Assembly (NCBI RefSeq): GCF_050436995.1
Contig: NC_134765.1
Coordinates: 11,187,501 to 11,251,500 of the forward strand
Direction of reading: 5' to 3'
Origin: Anticarsia gemmatalis
Taxonomy: Eukaryota; Arthropoda; Insecta; Lepidoptera; Erebidae
DNA: 64,000 nucleotides
Numbering within the stretch: position 1 is the first letter of the stretch; every line of letters begins with the position of its first letter. The notes below the pieces were generated by a model. It had not been told where the DNA came from and searched no databases. It saw only the letters and a list, made by a program, of their open reading frames with translations. The translations under genes and the position numbers were made by a program. Below, one piece after another: positions 63,530 to 64,000 of this stretch.

Positions 63530-63628
63530 CTTCTGCTTGTCGAGCTGGTGCAGGATGTCGTCGACGTCGCCCACGGCGACCGCCTGCGTGCGCAGCATGT
63601 CCACCTCCACCGACACCCAGTCGCGAAT
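63530..63628 (-). CDS. Dys: Internal exon A: spectrin-repeat segment, dystrophin-like
   Basis: The minus strand shows acceptor gtttag before base 63628 and donor AAG|GTATGT after 63530, giving exactly 33 codons in phase 0-0. The peptide begins IRDWVSVEVDMLRTQ and ends DDILHQLDKQK. The Trp near the start followed by amphipathic helix spacing is typical of helix A of a spectrin repeat, and the VGDVDDI stretch is typical of the A-B loop. The exon is strongly GC-rich at third positions (GTC, GTG, GAC, CTG), unlike the AT-rich flanks, which supports coding. It joins in phase 0 to exon B at 48416-48521. In the family such repeats form the rod linking actin to the dystroglycan complex under the membrane. 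Assignment to dystrophin is by recognition only. Other giant spectrin-repeat proteins (short stop, Msp300/nesprin) are the alternatives. Confidence 0.78.
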
Positions 63629-64000
63629 CTAAACATAACAAACACAATAATAAGTTATAATAAAGAAACCGACAATTGGGGGATAATTATGTATTTTACT
63701 GTATGGTCCTTGTGAGAGTATACACGATTACGCAAGATTTCGAGTTGAATTCACGGGTCGGGTGGTATGGATACTGTTCAGTTTCAGTTAATTTCTATTA
63801 CAATTTATTATCTTTTTTCAACCTTAGCGTAACTCAGACTTAGATAACGTGCCCGAGACCTGTATGCCGTCGAATGAGGATGTTTCACCTCTACCTATAT
63901 CTCCAGGTATAAAAGGCGTCATATCAGTACATTTTCTTTCGAATACGTAAAGCATACGAAATAACACAAGTTTTAGTTTCATACGGGGTCAAAAGTTTAG
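63629..64000 (-). other. Intron upstream of spectrin exon A, cut by the window edge
   Basis: AT-rich DNA following the exon A acceptor toward the window end. No exon, promoter or named repeat was recognised. The short plus-strand frame crossing the exon here is a shadow of exon A. Confidence 0.55.

Overview
The window looks like nuclear DNA of a moth or butterfly (Lepidoptera). It is AT-rich and almost free of long ORFs. It has GT-AG exon borders separated by many kilobases. It carries repeats with a lepidopteran character: tRNA-derived SINEs, RTE-clade LINE tails ending in the cccagcagtgggac motif, Helitron-like CTAG ends, and MITE hairpins. There is no operon structure, no rRNA gene, no functional-looking tRNA gene and no CRISPR array. 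Species-level placement is not possible from what I can see.

I can support only one protein-coding gene, on the minus strand. Two short exons encode adjoining parts of a spectrin repeat: 63530-63628 (33 codons) and 48416-48521 (35 codons plus 1 nt). They join in phase 0 without breaking the helical pattern. The sequence best fits the rod domain of dystrophin (Dys), by recognition and not by a search. Further down the minus strand, 9726-10401 encodes a 225-residue low-complexity segment rich in P, S, R, Q, H and D. It has an in-frame stop 10 codons before its ATG and a phase-1 donor. The spectrin exon at 48416 also ends in phase 1, so both can splice to the same downstream exon beyond the left edge of the window. 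This suggests that 9726-10401 is the first coding exon of a short isoform driven by an internal promoter, an arrangement known for insect dystrophins.

Layout (plus coordinates): 1-9725 is intron below the candidate first exon, with a 5S-derived SINE, a MITE, a tRNA-SINE and small palindromes. 9726-10401 is the candidate first exon. 10402-48415 is a long intron or regulatory stretch with CpG-rich islands near 11.7, 26.1, 34.0, 39.4, 41.1 and 42.7 kb, CRE palindromes, a 5'-inverted RTE insertion at 26.4 kb, Helitron-like elements at 29.9 and 32.2 kb, and a dense field of GTAGAG/CTCTAC motifs at 34.85-38.45 kb with a near-perfect MITE hairpin inside it. 48416-48521 is spectrin exon B. 48522-63529 is a 15-kb intron with a young SINE, a 5S-derived SINE, a candidate plus-strand TATA promoter at 57.9 kb and an X-box at 57.19 kb. 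63530-63628 is spectrin exon A, followed by intron to the end.

The most unusual signals are the GTAGAG/CTCTAC field, SINEs that retain a 5S-rRNA-like internal promoter, an RTE copy whose structure fits twin priming, repeated palindromic CREs within a shared 27-bp unit, and an antisense core promoter inside the dystrophin-like intron. All are readings by eye. Homology searches, RNA-seq/CAGE and repeat-library comparison would decide them.
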